NCBI GenBank assembly: GCA_947652115.1
Contig: OX393566.1
Location: 12,920,397-12,984,396, forward strand
DNA from: Blastomussa wellsi
Taxonomy: Eukaryota > Cnidaria > Anthozoa > Scleractinia > Plerogyridae
DNA: 64,000 nucleotides
Direction of reading: 5' to 3'
Made by a program: the position numbers and the translations under genes. Under the pieces are notes generated by a model, which did not search any database, was not told where the DNA came from, and was given only the letters and a program-made list of their open reading frames with translations. Positions 63,463-64,000 of the stretch are shown here, one piece after another (within the stretch, counting starts at the first letter, position 1; each line of letters starts with the position of its first letter).

Positions 63463-64000
63463 CTACGTCACAACGCCGTTAACCCGACCCAGTCCCCTGG
63501 ACATTTTCGAAGGGAAAATAGCACAACTTTGTGTGTTCGAAGAATCGTCAATTTTTACACCAAACATTTCAAACTTTGGAATAGTGCATTTCAAACAATA
63601 TATTTTCCATATATGCGAAAACAATTTTCGCTTCATATGCACTTTAACTTTAATTTCGGCCGGAACAAGACCGTGGTCTTTGCAGCGGTGATTGAACCAG
63701 AGTTGTTGTCGTATTCGTCTGACAGTACTTGTGTAAGTGTTTGTAGTTGTTGGCAAGTCGTTCGCTTTGTCGTCCAAGTTAACGTAATACAGTAAATGGT
63801 TCGAGCCCGGGGATAACAGTCGATCGTGTAGTTTTATTGTCCGGGTGAGAGTAGTCCTGAGAAGGACTGTTGTCAGTGAGAGCGACTGATGTTTCGACAA
63901 CCGACAACAGAGTCATGTTTCGACAACAGAGTCATGCGAAGAGTTGTTTGTCATTCGAATGTTATAAGTCTGGTTCGTGAAAAACTGATTAGTCAGTTTA
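63463..64000 (-). mobile_element. Penelope-like element, 5' part (runs off the window)
   Basis: Minus frame 63900-63463 (145 codons) contains TVRRIRQQLWFNHRCKDHGL and VPAEIKVKVHMKRKLFSHIW, the N-terminal helical part that I associate with Penelope-like proteins. Upstream on that strand (63,790-64,000) is the terminal-repeat sequence shared with 12,285-12,495. There the short phrase GTTTCGACAAC...GAGTCATG is tandemly duplicated (63,890-63,935). GAAACATC resembles a hammerhead GAAAC-GUH core, but no CUGAUGA box is found in this copy. Confidence 0.5.

Overview
This window looks like a transposon-dense animal genome, most likely a cnidarian (anthozoan or stony coral). The evidence is the combination of Polinton/Maverick proteins, Penelope-like tails and tRNA-derived SINEs that I recognise from coral sequence, an intron-bearing MOCOS gene fragment, A+T-rich DNA and the absence of any bacterial gene organisation. 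The species assignment is inference.

The only host gene I can support is three plus-strand exons (36,948-37,078; 46,198-46,311; 47,722-47,826). They encode part of the C-terminal MOSC region of molybdenum cofactor sulfurase (MOCOS). Splice phases agree at the two internal junctions. The intron between the first two exons is 9.1 kb and packed with repeats. I found neither upstream exons nor the terminal exon.

Three Polinton (Maverick) copies dominate. Polinton A (1-6,705, cut by the window edge) keeps three accessory genes (called X, Y, Z here), three small membrane proteins, integrase and a B-family polymerase. It lacks the capsid/ATPase block. Polinton B (20,980-35,198) is complete from end to end, with terminal inverted repeats of about 0.7-0.8 kb, and carries polymerase, ATPase, major capsid protein, a coiled-coil membrane protein, Z, Y and X. 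Its integrase is deleted down to the last 22 or so codons. Polinton C (50,290-52,935 plus 52,932-53,279 and 61,825-62,431, perhaps ending at 63,212) is a polymerase/integrase remnant. A and C share one polymerase type and B has a very different one, although all three have the same convergent integrase/polymerase junction with overlapping stop codons. All three are broken by frameshifts, stops or deletions.

The other repeats are nested. From 6.7 to 11.6 kb there are a hairpin, two LINEs (one inside the other) and a DIRS-like remnant. From 14.5 to 36.2 kb an element with inverted repeats of about 0.3 kb encloses a palindromic MITE, a foldback element, a 0.4-kb MITE, Polinton B and another TA-flanked element. 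From 38.5 to 45.0 kb a decayed Ty3/gypsy element is split by a 3-kb element carrying a 77-bp satellite, a LINE tail and a SINE. From 50.3 to 63.2 kb Polinton C is split by a young Ty3/gypsy element with 106-bp LTRs, itself split by an apparently intact two-gene PIF/Harbinger transposon and a tRNA-Ser-derived SINE. Several insertions can be dated relative to each other because an unoccupied copy of the target also lies in the window. Penelope-like fragments with hammerhead-ribozyme-like cores occur at about 5.2, 12.4, 46.4 and 63.9 kb.
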